Positions 7,933 to 17,139 of a stretch of DNA of 64,000 nucleotides are shown here, in pieces (the first letter of the stretch is position 1; each line of letters opens with the position of its first letter). The stretch is from Stenotrophomonas sp. 57 (GTDB taxonomy: Bacteria; Pseudomonadota; Gammaproteobacteria; Xanthomonadales; Xanthomonadaceae): NCBI RefSeq assembly GCF_030291075.1, contig NZ_CP127407.1:2354001-2418000 (forward strand), in the 5' to 3' direction. The position numbers and the translations under genes were made by a program. Below the pieces are notes generated by a model. That model had not been told where the DNA came from, made no database searches, and was given only the letters and a program-made list of their open reading frames with translations.

Positions 7933-9176
7933 CGGGATTCTCCTTCAGCAAGGGATGTGGCCGCTTCCCAGCGCGCCAGGGCAACAGCATGGTCGGCGCG
8001 TGCTTCGATCAGCGCGGCCTCGAAGTCGCGCCAGCTGCGGCGCGCGTCCAGCAGGTCGGTCAGGCTGGCGGCACCGCGGCGGTAAGCCAGTTCAATACCC
8101 TGCAACGCCTTGCGCGCGGCGTCGGCATGCAGCCCTTCGTAGTCGTCGCGGCGCCGCGCCGCGGATTGCACGCTGGCCTGCAGCTGGTCCAGCTCGGCGC
8201 GCGCTTCGCGCTGCAGCACTTGCAGCTCGAGTGCCGCGCTGTCGCGGTCAGCCTCCGCACGCTGGATCGCGCCGCGCGCTCGCGACGGGCCACCGAGTGG
8301 AAGGGTCAACGAAACGCCCCAGGTGACACCGCTGATGTCGGTCGGCTCCCGTTCGGCCTCCACGCCCAGCTGGATGTCGCGGTGGCGCTCGCTGCGCGCC
8401 AGATCCACACCGGCGTCGGCGGCGGCAAGGCGTGACCGTGCAGCACGCAGGTCGGCGCGCTGCTGCGGATCGAACGCCACAGCAGCCAACGCGACGCCGG
8501 TCTGGGGCCACGGATCATCGGCACTGAGGTCACGGCTGTCATCGCGGCCCAGCAGCAGGCCCAGCATGTGCCGCGCGTCGCGCAGTTCCAGCGCTGCCTC
8601 GCGCGCGGCGTCGGCGACGGCCAGATCGTCCACCGCCAGCCGCGCACGATCCACCGGCGCCATCGCCCCGGTGGCCACCTGCTTGTCGGCCGCCGCCATC
8701 TGTTCCGCCGAACTCTGACGGTTGGCCTCGGCAATCCGCACACGCTCCTGCGCACCCTTCAGCCCGAAATAGGCCTCGTGCAGTGCCACCTGTTTGCGGC
8801 GCCGGGCGTCAAGCATTTCCAGTCCCGCCACTTCCAGCAGTGCGTCAGCCTGGCGGATGCGCAGTGCGCGCTTGCCGCCACGCTCCCAGGTCCAGCCCAG
8901 CCCCAGCGTGCTGTCCACCCGTTTGTCCTGCCAGCGTCCGGGGCCGACGCCATGCCTGGGACTGACCTTGCTGGTGCCGATCGACAGCTCGGTGGCCGGG
9001 CGCAACGCCGCTGTCTGCGCGTCACCCTGCACGCCGCGCAGCTCCAGCGCTGCCGCGCGCAGGTCCGGGTTGTGCGCTTCCATTGCGCGCTGCGCTTCCT
9101 GCAGGGACAGCGCCGAAGCCGCGGGCGCGCACAGAAGGGCGGCCAACACGGCCGCAGGACGAAGGGAGAAATTCAT
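7929..9176 (-). CDS. czcC: Outer-membrane channel of metal efflux pump, CzcC type
   Basis: This 415-residue TolC-family protein has a signal peptide (MNFSLRPAAVLAALLCAPAA, cleaved near ASA-LS). Two internally similar halves of long amphipathic helices rich in Ala, Arg, Glu and Gln follow, as in the outer-membrane efflux family. The ATG at 9176 is chosen because the signal peptide starts there; the longer upstream reading runs through the divergent promoter. It is the first gene of the czcCBA operon and overlaps czcB by 4 bp. The divergent two-component system across a 62-bp gap is the likely regulator. Confidence 0.92.
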   Translation of the reverse strand: MNFSLRPAAVLAALLCAPAASALSLQEAQRAMEAHNPDLRAAALELRGVQGDAQTAALRPATELSIGTSKVSPRHGVGPGRWQDKRVDSTLGLGWTWERGGKRALRIRQADALLEVAGLEMLDARRRKQVALHEAYFGLKGAQERVRIAEANRQSSAEQMAAADKQVATGAMAPVDRARLAVDDLAVADAAREAALELRDARHMLGLLLGRDDSRDLSADDPWPQTGVALAAVAFDPQQRADLRAARSRLAAADAGVDLARSERHRDIQLGVEAEREPTDISGVTWGVSLTLPLGGPSRARGAIQRAEADRDSAALELQVLQREARAELDQLQASVQSAARRRDDYEGLHADAARKALQGIELAYRRGAASLTDLLDARRSWRDFEAALIEARADHAVALARWEAATSLAEGESR

Positions 9177-9198
9177 GCGCGTCACGGTAAGGTGACGC

Positions 9199-9238
9199 AC
9201 TTGCGCCAAACTTGCCCCAACCTTGCACGAAGCTTGCA
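9199..9238 (+). promoter_or_regulatory. 11-bp direct repeats, probable response-regulator binding array
   Basis: Four copies of an 11-bp unit with the shared core CTTGC lie head to tail: ACTTGCGCCAA (9199), ACTTGCCCCAA (9210), CCTTGCACGAA (9221) and a partial GCTTGCA (9232). OmpR/PhoB-class regulators bind direct repeats with one-turn (10-11 bp) spacing. The array fills the gap between czcC and the regulator gene and touches the regulator's ATG. An adjacent imperfect palindrome, GTCAC...GTGAC, covers 9181-9196. Confidence 0.65.
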
Positions 9239-9913
9239 ATGCGAATCCTGCTGATCGAAGACGATGCTGCCCTGGCCGATGGACTGAGCCGCGCCCTGCA
9301 GGGCGCCGGTCATCTCTGCGACCACCTCTCGCGCGGGCTGCATGCACCTGCGGCATTGGCTAGTGCGCCGTATGATGTGATGGTGCTGGACCTCTCGCTG
9401 CCCGACGTGGACGGGCTCGATCTGCTGTCGCGGCTGCGCAACGATGGCGTCACCCTGCCGGTGTTGATCCTTACCGCACGCGACGGCGTGGAAGACCGCA
9501 TTCTTGGGCTTGACCGCGGTGGCGACGATTACCTCGCAAAGCCCTTCGCGCTCGGCGAACTGGAAGCGCGCCTGCGGGCGCTGTCACGCCGGCGCAGCGA
9601 CGCACCGGCACAGAAGCGGCTGGGCCGCTTGTGCTTCGACAGCATCCGCAACGAAGTGCAGGTGGAGGGGCAGCGCGTCGAGCTGACTGCGCGTGAGCTG
9701 GCGCTGGTGGAGTCGCTGATGCAGCACCCCGGTCGCACCGTCACCAAGCAGCGCCTGTTCGACGCGTTGTACAGCTGGGACCACGATGCCAACCTGTCGG
9801 TGATCGAGGTGCATGTAAGCCGCCTGCGCCGCAAGCTGGAGCAGGCTCGCGCTGGCGTGGGCATCCGCATGCTGCGCGGCCTCGGCTATCGCCTGGAGGC
9901 CGGCAGTGACTGA
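9239..9913 (+). CDS. OmpR-family response regulator (CzcR/CopR-like)
   Basis: This 224-residue protein has a receiver domain (1-115) followed by a winged-helix DNA-binding domain (about 125-222, ending MLRGLGYRLEAG). Receiver residues are acidic EDD (7-9), phospho-acceptor D51 in VLDLSLPD and K101 in AKPF. It probably activates the divergent czcCBA operon in response to metal and regulates itself. The start at MRILLIEDD is set by the domain edge. The repeat array runs right up to this ATG, so there is no Shine-Dalgarno sequence. The end overlaps the kinase start by 8 bp. Confidence 0.9.
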   Translation: MRILLIEDDAALADGLSRALQGAGHLCDHLSRGLHAPAALASAPYDVMVLDLSLPDVDGLDLLSRLRNDGVTLPVLILTARDGVEDRILGLDRGGDDYLAKPFALGELEARLRALSRRRSDAPAQKRLGRLCFDSIRNEVQVEGQRVELTARELALVESLMQHPGRTVTKQRLFDALYSWDHDANLSVIEVHVSRLRRKLEQARAGVGIRMLRGLGYRLEAGSD

Positions 9914-11285
9914 GCGCGTGCACAGCCTGCGTGGCCTGCTGCTGCGCCGCCTGTGGTTGCCGCTGCTGGTGTTGATGCTGTGCAGCGCGGTCGGCTCGTT
10001 CGCGCTGGCCCGCTTCTACGCCGGCCAGGTCTACGACCGCTGGCTGCTGGACTCGGCGATGTCCTTGTCCGAGCTGGTTAAAGTCCAGGACGGCCACGCG
10101 TCCATCGAGATCACCCCAGCGGTCTCGCGCATGTTCACCTGGGATACCGCCGACGAAGTGCATGGCGAGGTGGTCGATGCCACGGGCGGGCGGCTGTATG
10201 GCGATCTGCCCGAGGCCTTGCCGCGTCCAGCGGTCGCCGCCGATGGCAACGACGCGGTCTACTATGATGCACGCCTGCGCGGCCAGGCGGTACGCATGGT
10301 GGAAGTGGTGGTCAGCGCCGGGCCCGGCCATGAGATCCGCCTGCGCGTGGCCGAGACATTGCGCAAGCGCCATCGGCTCGAACGCAAACTGTTGATGACC
10401 AGCATTCCCTTCCAGGCCGCGATTCTGGCACTCGCTGCATGGCTGGCCTGGTCCGGCACCGGCGCGGCAGCGCGCCACGCCAATCAGGTCGCCCGGCGAC
10501 TGGCCAGCCCGCGACCGGACCCGCTTGCACCTCTGGACCCGCAGCAGGAGGCACCGCGCGAGCTGTGGCCCGCGGTGGAGGCCTACAACGCCCTGCTGCA
10601 GCGGCTGGATGCAATGCAGGCGGCGCAGCGGCGCTTCGTCAGCAATGCCGCGCACCAGCTGCGCACGCCGTTGGCAGCCATGCAGGTGGAGCTGGAAAGT
10701 TCGCTGCGCCAGCACGATCCGCAGGCGCAGCAGCTGGCCCTGTCCGGCACCCTGGCTGGGTTGGCACGGCTGCAACACCTCGTCAACCAGTTGCTGATGC
10801 TGAGCCGTTCCGAGGATTCGCAGGGCAGCGTGCTGTCGCTGCAACCAGTGGACCTCGCCACGCTTGCCCGGGGCGTGGTCGAACGCTATGCCGACCGCGC
10901 GCTGGCCGCAGGCGTGGACCTCGGTTACGACGGCCCGGACGAGGGTATACTGGTGCGGGGTGATCCGCAGCTGTTGCGCGAGGCGCTGGGCAACCTGCTG
11001 GACAACGCGTTGCGCTATGGCGCCGTGCGCGGCGTGATTACGCTGGGGCTGCAGCAGGATGCCGGCGGCGTGCAGGTGTGGGTGGACGATGAGGGCCCCG
11101 GCATCGCCGAAGCCGAACGCGCGCGCGTCACGGAACGCTTCTACCGCGCCAGCAGCGAAGGCGACGGCTGTGGGTTGGGACTGGCGATCGTGGCCGAGAT
11201 CGCGCAACGGCATGGCGCGGCGTTGGCGATCGGTACCGCCCCCATCGGCGGCGCGCGGGTGGGATTGCGGTTCCGCGCCCTGTAG
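9906..11285 (+). CDS. Sensor histidine kinase partner of the metal efflux regulator
   Basis: This 459-residue membrane kinase has TM1 at about 15-38, a periplasmic sensor region of about 125 residues (2CSK-N-like) and TM2 at about 163-185. Next are a dimerisation/phospho-acceptor segment RRFVSNAAHQLRTPLAAMQ (H250) and an ATPase domain with N box LLDNALRYG, G1 DEGPGI and G2 GCGLGLAIV. The start is the GTG at 9906, inside the end of the response regulator gene. Context beside czcCBA suggests metal sensing, as in CzcS/CopS. Its TAG stop is supplied by the GTAG end of the SMAG repeat that follows. Confidence 0.9.
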   Translation: MTERVHSLRGLLLRRLWLPLLVLMLCSAVGSFALARFYAGQVYDRWLLDSAMSLSELVKVQDGHASIEITPAVSRMFTWDTADEVHGEVVDATGGRLYGDLPEALPRPAVAADGNDAVYYDARLRGQAVRMVEVVVSAGPGHEIRLRVAETLRKRHRLERKLLMTSIPFQAAILALAAWLAWSGTGAAARHANQVARRLASPRPDPLAPLDPQQEAPRELWPAVEAYNALLQRLDAMQAAQRRFVSNAAHQLRTPLAAMQVELESSLRQHDPQAQQLALSGTLAGLARLQHLVNQLLMLSRSEDSQGSVLSLQPVDLATLARGVVERYADRALAAGVDLGYDGPDEGILVRGDPQLLREALGNLLDNALRYGAVRGVITLGLQQDAGGVQVWVDDEGPGIAEAERARVTERFYRASSEGDGCGLGLAIVAEIAQRHGAALAIGTAPIGGARVGLRFRAL

Positions 11286-11348
11286 AGCCGAGCCCATGCT
11301 CGGCTGCTTCTGGCGCAGTGCCTGAGCCGAGCGTGGGCTCGGCTCTAC
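11282..11348. repeat. SMAG (GTAG) repeat, two-hairpin form
   Basis: GTAGAGCCGAGC...GCTCGGC, a short spacer, then GAGCCGAGC...GCTCGGCTCTAC: two stem-loops in opposed orientation. The first bases provide the stop codon of the upstream kinase gene. It lies between convergent genes (kinase and GH92 mannosidase) and could terminate both. Confidence 0.85.
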
Positions 11349-11382
11349 AGATCCCGCCGCCGGACGTGGCCCGGCGCTACCG

Positions 11383-13737
11383 TTACGGCGTTGACATCGA
11401 ATACGGTGCCTGTGCGCCCTGCCCCGGCCAATCCTTGTTGGGCTCGGCCTGCATGCTGAAACGCAGTTCGCCACCGGCCATGATCTCGTCGTGGCGCAGG
11501 AAGGTGCGCTGCAGCGGCTTGCCGTTGAGGCTCACACTGCCGACATAGGTGTGCGCTTCGTCCAGCCCATCGGCCACGATGGTGAAGGTCTTGCCGTTGG
11601 GCAGGCGCATGGTGGCCTTCGGCAGGAACGGGCGGCCCAGGATGTATTCGCCCGAACCCGGCGCCACCGGGTAGAAGCCCAGCGCGGTGAACACGTACCA
11701 CGCCGACATCTGGCCCACGTCATCATTGCCGGCCAGGCCATCGGGGCGATCGGCGTACTGGGTGTCCATGATCTGCTTCAGGCGTGCCTGCGTGCGCCAC
11801 GGCTGGCCAGCGTACGAGTACAGGTAGGCCACGTGGTGGCTGGGCTCGTTGCCGTGCGCGTACCAGCCGATCAGGCCGGTGATGTCTTCCATGTGCTCGA
11901 AGATGGACGGATCGACTTTGGCGTTGAACACCTCGTCGAGTCGCGCCAGCAGCTTGTCGCTGCCGCCGTGCGCTGCGGCCAGCCCGGCCACGTCCTGCGG
12001 CACGTACCAGGAATACTGCCAGGCATTGCCTTCGGTGTAGTCGGTGCCGTAACCGCTGGCACTCGGGTCGAACGGCGTGCGGAAGCTGCCATCGCGCTTG
12101 CGCGCGCGCATGAAGCCGGTGTCCTTGTCGAACGCATTGCGCCAGTTGCCGGCACGCTTGTCGAAGGTGGTGGCGACGTCGGTCTTGCCCATCGCCTGCG
12201 CCATGCGCGCGATGGTCCAGTCATCGAAGGCATATTCCAGCGTCTTGCTGGCGGCCTCGCCCTCCTCGTCGATCGGCACGTAGCCCAGCTCGCGATACTG
12301 CGCGATGCCGTCGTAGGGACCGTAGTTGGCCGTCTCGACCATGGCCTTCAGCGCCTTGTCGGCGTCGAAGCCACGGATGCCCTTGACGTAGGCATCGGCG
12401 ATCACCGGCACCGCGTGGTAGCCGATCATGCACCAGTCTTCCAGGCCGTGGAACGACCACACCGGCAGCATGCCGTAGGGGCTGTGGTGGTGGTGGGCCA
12501 GCATCGAGTTGATGAAATCGCTGTTGCGCTTCTCAGGCTGTACCAGGGTCAGCAAGGGATGCAGGGCGCGGTAGGTATCCCACAGCGAGAAGGTCGAGTA
12601 GTTGGTGTAGCCCTCGGCCTTGTGCACGGCATTGTCGGCGCCGCGATACTGGCCGTCGGCATCCATGAACAGCGTCGGCCCCAGCAGAGTATGGTACAGC
12701 GCGGTGTAGGCGCTGCGGCGCGCATGTTCGGGTGCGTCGATGTCGAGCGCCGACAGCGCCTTGGTCCACTCCTGCTTCGCCTGCGCACGCACATGGTCGA
12801 AGTCGAAGTCGGCCACTTCTGCGTCGAGATTGGCGATGGCGCCGGCCTCGCTGGCCGGCGAGATCGCGACCTTCACGATCAGCGGCGCGTCCAGCTTGCC
12901 GAAATCGAAGGTGCCGACCAGCTGCCGGCCCTCGATCTGTGCCCGCTGCTTCGGGTCCTTCTCACCCGGTGGCGCGAAGCCCTTGTAGACGATGTCCTGC
13001 TCGGTGCTGTGCAGCGCGTGGCTGGCCAGCGGCCGCGAGAAGCGCATCGCGAAATACAGCTGGCGGCCGGCCGCCCAGCCGCGCGTTTCGCGGAAACCGG
13101 TGACCGTGCCGTCGTCGCGAACGCGCACCCGCGACCACAGGATCTTGCCCGGGTAGTCGTACATGCTGGTGCGCATGTCCAGCAGCATCTTCGCGTCGGC
13201 ACCCTTGGGGAAGGTATAGCGATGCACGCCGACGCGGGCGCTGGTGGTCAACTCGGCGCGCACCTTGTAATCGTCGAGGGTGACAGCGTAGTAGCCCGGC
13301 TCGGCCTTCTCGTCGTCATGGCGGAAGCGCGAGGCATAGCCGCTGCGCGGCTTTTCCGGATCGCCGCGTTCCAGGCCGGGCTCGCCCGTGAACGGCATCA
13401 CCAGGATGTCGCCCAGATCCGAGTGGCCGGTGCCGGAGAAATGCGTGTGCGAGAAGCCGACGATGCTGCTGTCGTCGTAGCGGTACCCGGCTGCCCAGCC
13501 ATAGGCCTTCTCGCGCGGCTGGATGCGCGTGTCCGGGCTGAGCTGGACCATGCCGAACGGCACGGTTGCGCCCGGGTAGGTATGCCCTTCCCCGCCGGTG
13601 CCGATGAAGGGATCGACCGCGGCATAGGCCTTGTCGGCGGCGGTCTTGGCGGGAGCGGCAGCGGCGACGCCGGTGGCGAGCATCGCCCCGGCGGCGACAG
13701 CGATAAGGAGACGACGGTCCAGCGTAGGCATCGGCAT
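11383..13737 (-). CDS. GH92-family exo-alpha-mannosidase, secreted
   Basis: This 784-residue glycoside hydrolase of family 92 removes alpha-mannose (usually alpha-1,2) from glycans by an inverting, calcium-dependent mechanism. Evidence is the N-terminal block DPFIGTGGEGHTYPGATVPFG (mature residues about 30-50), the GFSHTHFSGTGHSDLGD block, SKTLEYAFDDW in the catalytic domain and GNDDVGQMSAWYVF near the C-terminus, all typical of GH92. A signal peptide precedes them (about 1-30, ending AAAAP). The start is taken at MPMPTLDRRLL (ATG 13737; a second ATG at 13731 is possible). It stands alone, and no glycan-uptake partner genes adjoin. It probably works in the periplasm or outside the cell on host or plant glycans. 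Confidence 0.9.
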   Translation of the reverse strand: MPMPTLDRRLLIAVAAGAMLATGVAAAAPAKTAADKAYAAVDPFIGTGGEGHTYPGATVPFGMVQLSPDTRIQPREKAYGWAAGYRYDDSSIVGFSHTHFSGTGHSDLGDILVMPFTGEPGLERGDPEKPRSGYASRFRHDDEKAEPGYYAVTLDDYKVRAELTTSARVGVHRYTFPKGADAKMLLDMRTSMYDYPGKILWSRVRVRDDGTVTGFRETRGWAAGRQLYFAMRFSRPLASHALHSTEQDIVYKGFAPPGEKDPKQRAQIEGRQLVGTFDFGKLDAPLIVKVAISPASEAGAIANLDAEVADFDFDHVRAQAKQEWTKALSALDIDAPEHARRSAYTALYHTLLGPTLFMDADGQYRGADNAVHKAEGYTNYSTFSLWDTYRALHPLLTLVQPEKRNSDFINSMLAHHHHSPYGMLPVWSFHGLEDWCMIGYHAVPVIADAYVKGIRGFDADKALKAMVETANYGPYDGIAQYRELGYVPIDEEGEAASKTLEYAFDDWTIARMAQAMGKTDVATTFDKRAGNWRNAFDKDTGFMRARKRDGSFRTPFDPSASGYGTDYTEGNAWQYSWYVPQDVAGLAAAHGGSDKLLARLDEVFNAKVDPSIFEHMEDITGLIGWYAHGNEPSHHVAYLYSYAGQPWRTQARLKQIMDTQYADRPDGLAGNDDVGQMSAWYVFTALGFYPVAPGSGEYILGRPFLPKATMRLPNGKTFTIVADGLDEAHTYVGSVSLNGKPLQRTFLRHDEIMAGGELRFSMQAEPNKDWPGQGAQAPYSMSTP

Positions 13738-14368
13738 TTGGATCGATTCAGGTGGTGTCGGGATCGTAGCGCCCGAACCGGCGTGGCCGCATGTTGCGGT
13801 GCAGCTGAATGAACGCCGTCGCGCGGCGGCGCGTCGGCTGCGGAATGCAATTAATTGAATGGAATACAGCCCGGGAGCGGACGAAACTGTCGCCCTGCCG
13901 TAAGCGACAGCAATGCTTTGTGGCGCCACTGATTGACGCAATGGAGTCGATTCCCCGTCGCTAAACGCCTTTACGTTTCACGCTCATTTCACGGCGGATC
14001 CGCATGTTGCTAACGCTGACGAAGTGAATGCGCAGTTCCTGGAGTTTCCCCTCAAAGGAGTCTGTCATGCAGACCGCCGTTCGCAGTGCCCTCCGTCAAC
14101 GCGCCACTGGCGCCCTGCTGTCAATCACTCCCTGGCCGTGCGCGTGCCTTACGGCCAGGCTCATGCAGCGTGCCCCGCGCACCGACCCCGTCGCCCGTAC
14201 GGACGGCAGCGCCGCTATCGTCCCCCAGCCGGACTGATCCGCGGCCCACTGCACGTCTTGGTGGCGGACCGGCCGCCGACGTCTGCCCTCTTGTGCCTTT
14301 CGATGCCGCGACGCGTCGTCGTGCACGCACGCCTCCCATCTGGAATCCATCCCTACTGGAGTTCTCCA
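13738..14368. other. Gene-poor divergent region before the autotransporter gene
   Basis: This 631-bp stretch is upstream of both GH92 and the autotransporter, so it must hold both promoters. I see an inverted repeat CTGTCGC...GCGACAG (13887-13910), a relatively AT-rich segment at 13845-14020, and a small ORF with a good ribosome-binding site (14066). No clear -35/-10 pair can be fixed by eye. Confidence 0.5.
14066..14237 (+). CDS. Possible small leader ORF upstream of the autotransporter
   Basis: A 56-codon ORF starting MQTAVRSALRQRATGALL is preceded by AAAGGAG with 7-nt spacing, a better Shine-Dalgarno sequence than many genes here. It ends 131 bp before the autotransporter ATG, in a different reading frame. 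The peptide is basic, Pro- and Ala-rich, and not recognisable. It could be a translated leader, a small protein, or chance. Low confidence. Confidence 0.25.
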
Positions 14369-16723
14369 ATGATGCCTACTACCGCCAACACCCTCTCCAT
14401 CGCCATTTCGGCCAGCCTGCTGCTGGTAGCCGGTGCTGGCCACGGCGCCTCACTGGGCCCTGGCCAATCCGCAACGGTGCAGCCAGGCGATGCCGCCCAG
14501 ACGTGGACCATGAATGGCGCCCGTCTTGAGGTGCGCCCCGGCGGGCAGACGCTGCAGATCGTTGCACAAAGTTCTTCGAACGTGATTCTGGATGGAGCGC
14601 AGGTTTCTTCCTCAGGACCCGACATTGCTGTTGACCTGCTCAACAGCAACGCTGAAATCAGTGATACGACGATTGCGAACAGCGTGGGTCGCGCGCTTTC
14701 GCTGGGCCACCTCGGCGTCGGCGGGTCACCACCAGCTTCCACGGCGACGATCCGGCGCAGCACGCTGACGGGGCTGGGTCTGGGGGCGAGCGTCACTTCG
14801 GATGGTCCCACTCAACGGGCAGTTCTTGTCCTGGACGCAACGCGTGCCGAGGGACTGGCCGACGTCGGCAACGTCGGGCCACTGGCCGGCAATGGTCTGC
14901 TGCTGATCGGAACTGCCGATATCGACATCCAGAACGGCAGCACGGTCATCGGCGCCCAGAATGGCATCTACGCCATTGATACCGACGTGGGCGGCGCCTC
15001 GGAAATGAACATCGACAGCTCCCGGGTAGAGGGCCGTACTGCGGCCGCCATCCACGTTGCTCCCTCGCGTGGTGCAGGTTATCCGCCCTCGAACGTGGTC
15101 TTCAATGTACGCAACAACAGCCAACTGGTCGGTGGAGATGGCAACCTGCTCTCCGTCGAAGCGTCTGACGCGACGATCGGCCTGAACGTCGACAATTCAC
15201 GCCTGACCGGAAACATCATCAACACCGTCGGTAGCACGATCGAGGTTGCTTTGCGCAACGGTGCCAGCCTGACCGGCACCACGCGCGACATCACCTCGAT
15301 GGCACTGGACAGCGCCCGCTGGCAGCTTTCTGACAACAGCAGCACCGGCAGCCTGTCTCTGGGCAGTGGCAGCGAACTGGTGCTGGGCGACGGCTCCGCC
15401 TTCCACACCCTCAACGTGTCCGGCAGCTTCACCGGCAACGACGGCACCCTCCTGTTCAACACCGTGCTGGCCGGCGACGATGCTGCCAGCGACAAGCTGA
15501 TCATCGGCGGCGACACCAGCGGCACCGCCAACGTGCGCGTCAACAACGTCGGCGGCGCAGGTGCGCAGACGGTCAACGGCATCCAGCTGATCACCGTAGG
15601 CGGCGCCTCCAACGGCCAGTTCAACCTGGCAGGGCGCGCCGTGGGTGGCCAGTATGAGTACTTCCTGCACAAGGGCTCCGGCACCGATGGCAACTGGTAC
15701 CTGCGTTCGGTGCTGCCCACCGCGCCGGACCCGTGCGAGGTCGATCCGAGCCTGCCCGAGTGCAACCCGGTACTGCCGGGCCCGGGCCCGGATCCCGACC
15801 CGGTGCTGCGCCCCGAGCCCGGCGCCTACCTGGCCAACCTGCAGGCCGCGCAGACGATGTTCCGCCTCGGCTACCACGATCGCCATGCTGGACAGAATGC
15901 GGGGCGCGCGTGGGCCCGCGTGGACGGTTCGCGCAACGGCTTCGATGCGGTCAGCCAGCAGCTGGACATCCGCGGCAACAGCCAGGCCCTGACCGTCGGC
16001 GCCGATCTGTGGCGCGCCGACACTGGCAGCAGCGTCGGCGTGATGCTGTCCACCGGCAACGCCAGCAGCACCTCCACCAACGAGCTGACCGGCTACTACG
16101 CCCGCGGCAAGGTGAAGGGCGAGGCGCTGGGCCTGTATGGCACGTGGCGCGGCGGCAATGGCGCCGATCCGTATGCGGGATTCTACGTGGATGGCTCTGT
16201 GCAGCGTGCGCAGTTCCGCAACCGTGTGGAAGGCATCGGTCTGGCCACCGAACGCTACGACAGCCGCGCCTGGCAGGGTGCGGTGGAGACCGGCTATGCC
16301 TTCCGCGTGGGCGGTGCCAGCAACGGCGGCATCTATCTGGAACCGCAGTTGCAGGTGGGCTACAGCCGCTGGGATGACTATCGCCACACCGAAACCAACG
16401 GCACCGTGGTCGGTGCCGAGAATGCCGATGGCCTGTTCGGGCGCGCCGGCGTGCGCCTGTCCGGCGTGACCCACTGGGGCAATGGTGTTGCCGAAGTGCA
16501 GCCCTACTTGGCCGCCAATTGGCTGCATACCCGCGCCGAGTCGCAGATCAGCATGGACGGCGAGGTGGTGGATGCACGCATCCCGCGCAGCCGCGGCGAG
16601 TTCAGTTTCGGTGCTTCGGTGAAGTTCGGCAGCGGTGTGGGCATCTGGGCCGGGATCGCGCGGCAGCAGGGCCAGGGCTACCACCAGACCAGCGCGCAGC
16701 TGGGGGTGAATTACCGCTGGTGA
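14369..16723 (+). CDS. Autotransporter (type V) with pertactin-like passenger
   Basis: This 784-residue surface protein has a signal peptide (MMPTTANTLSIAISASLLLV, cleaved near GHG-AS). A beta-helical passenger rich in Asn, Gly, Ser and Thr follows (about 28-440), then a Pro/Asp linker (about 450-480, PDPCEVDPSLPECNPVLPG, holding the only close Cys pair). A C-terminal autotransporter barrel (about 500-784) ends in aromatic W. The start is set by GGAG 8 nt upstream of the ATG pair at 14369/14372; the frame is open further upstream but without a signal peptide. Passengers of this type act as adhesins or carry enzymes. No protease or lipase motif is visible, so an adhesin-like role is the best guess. 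Confidence 0.88.
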   Translation: MMPTTANTLSIAISASLLLVAGAGHGASLGPGQSATVQPGDAAQTWTMNGARLEVRPGGQTLQIVAQSSSNVILDGAQVSSSGPDIAVDLLNSNAEISDTTIANSVGRALSLGHLGVGGSPPASTATIRRSTLTGLGLGASVTSDGPTQRAVLVLDATRAEGLADVGNVGPLAGNGLLLIGTADIDIQNGSTVIGAQNGIYAIDTDVGGASEMNIDSSRVEGRTAAAIHVAPSRGAGYPPSNVVFNVRNNSQLVGGDGNLLSVEASDATIGLNVDNSRLTGNIINTVGSTIEVALRNGASLTGTTRDITSMALDSARWQLSDNSSTGSLSLGSGSELVLGDGSAFHTLNVSGSFTGNDGTLLFNTVLAGDDAASDKLIIGGDTSGTANVRVNNVGGAGAQTVNGIQLITVGGASNGQFNLAGRAVGGQYEYFLHKGSGTDGNWYLRSVLPTAPDPCEVDPSLPECNPVLPGPGPDPDPVLRPEPGAYLANLQAAQTMFRLGYHDRHAGQNAGRAWARVDGSRNGFDAVSQQLDIRGNSQALTVGADLWRADTGSSVGVMLSTGNASSTSTNELTGYYARGKVKGEALGLYGTWRGGNGADPYAGFYVDGSVQRAQFRNRVEGIGLATERYDSRAWQGAVETGYAFRVGGASNGGIYLEPQLQVGYSRWDDYRHTETNGTVVGAENADGLFGRAGVRLSGVTHWGNGVAEVQPYLAANWLHTRAESQISMDGEVVDARIPRSRGEFSFGASVKFGSGVGIWAGIARQQGQGYHQTSAQLGVNYRW

Positions 16724-16781
16724 GGCGTATGGACATCGGGCCGTCGCACGGAGGCGGCGGCCGGTGGAAGGCCTGCATGTG

Positions 16782-16802
16782 GTGCCGGCCAATGGCCGGC
16801 AC
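16782..16802. terminator. Strong hairpin between convergent genes
   Basis: GTGCCGGCC-AAT-GGCCGGCAC is a perfect 9-bp stem with a 3-nt loop in the 87-bp gap between the convergent autotransporter and thioredoxin genes. It lacks a long T run, so it is probably a weak intrinsic or bidirectional terminator. Confidence 0.6.
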
Positions 16803-16810
16803 TCCCTGTT

Positions 16811-17134
16811 TCAATCCGGGAGCGCGGCCGCCAGGCTCTGGAGGTCGGCCATGGTCTGCGGCCTCACTACACGGGCGACTTCGGTACCGTCATGCAGCAG
16901 CACGGCCGTAGGCCACAGCTTGACCTTGAATGCGCGACCCAGCGGCCGGCCTTTGCCGTCCTCAATCTTCAGGTGCAGCAGTTCGTGTGCATCCACGAAC
17001 TGCTGCAGTGCCGGCTGTGCGGCCTGACAGTGACCGCACCACGGGGCGCCGAATTCCAGCAGCAACCACCCCGGGATGCCCTCGACATCCGCCAGCGGCG
17101 GCTCAACGGCGGCGTGGTCGCGCTGGAACGGCAT
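16811..17134 (-). CDS. Thioredoxin-family protein
   Basis: This 107-residue single-domain thioredoxin fold has the active site APWCGHC (C33, C36) and the conserved cis-proline region KLWPTAVL (about 72-79). There is no signal peptide, so it is cytoplasmic. The CGHC motif is more usual in protein disulphide isomerase-type domains than the CGPC of classical thioredoxin, which suggests a somewhat more oxidising potential. It begins 5 bp after the stop of the 'host attachment' gene and is probably co-transcribed with it. Substrate unknown. Confidence 0.85.
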   Translation of the reverse strand: MPFQRDHAAVEPPLADVEGIPGWLLLEFGAPWCGHCQAAQPALQQFVDAHELLHLKIEDGKGRPLGRAFKVKLWPTAVLLHDGTEVARVVRPQTMADLQSLAAALPD

Positions 17135-17139
17135 GGCCG

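Noticed and set aside
6724..8085. 453-codon frame opposite czcB
   Set aside because: Shadow frame of czcB; low-complexity translation and no ribosome-binding site.
11491..13812. 773-codon open frame opposite the GH92 gene
   Set aside because: No recognisable family. The opposite strand carries all GH92 motifs and a signal peptide.
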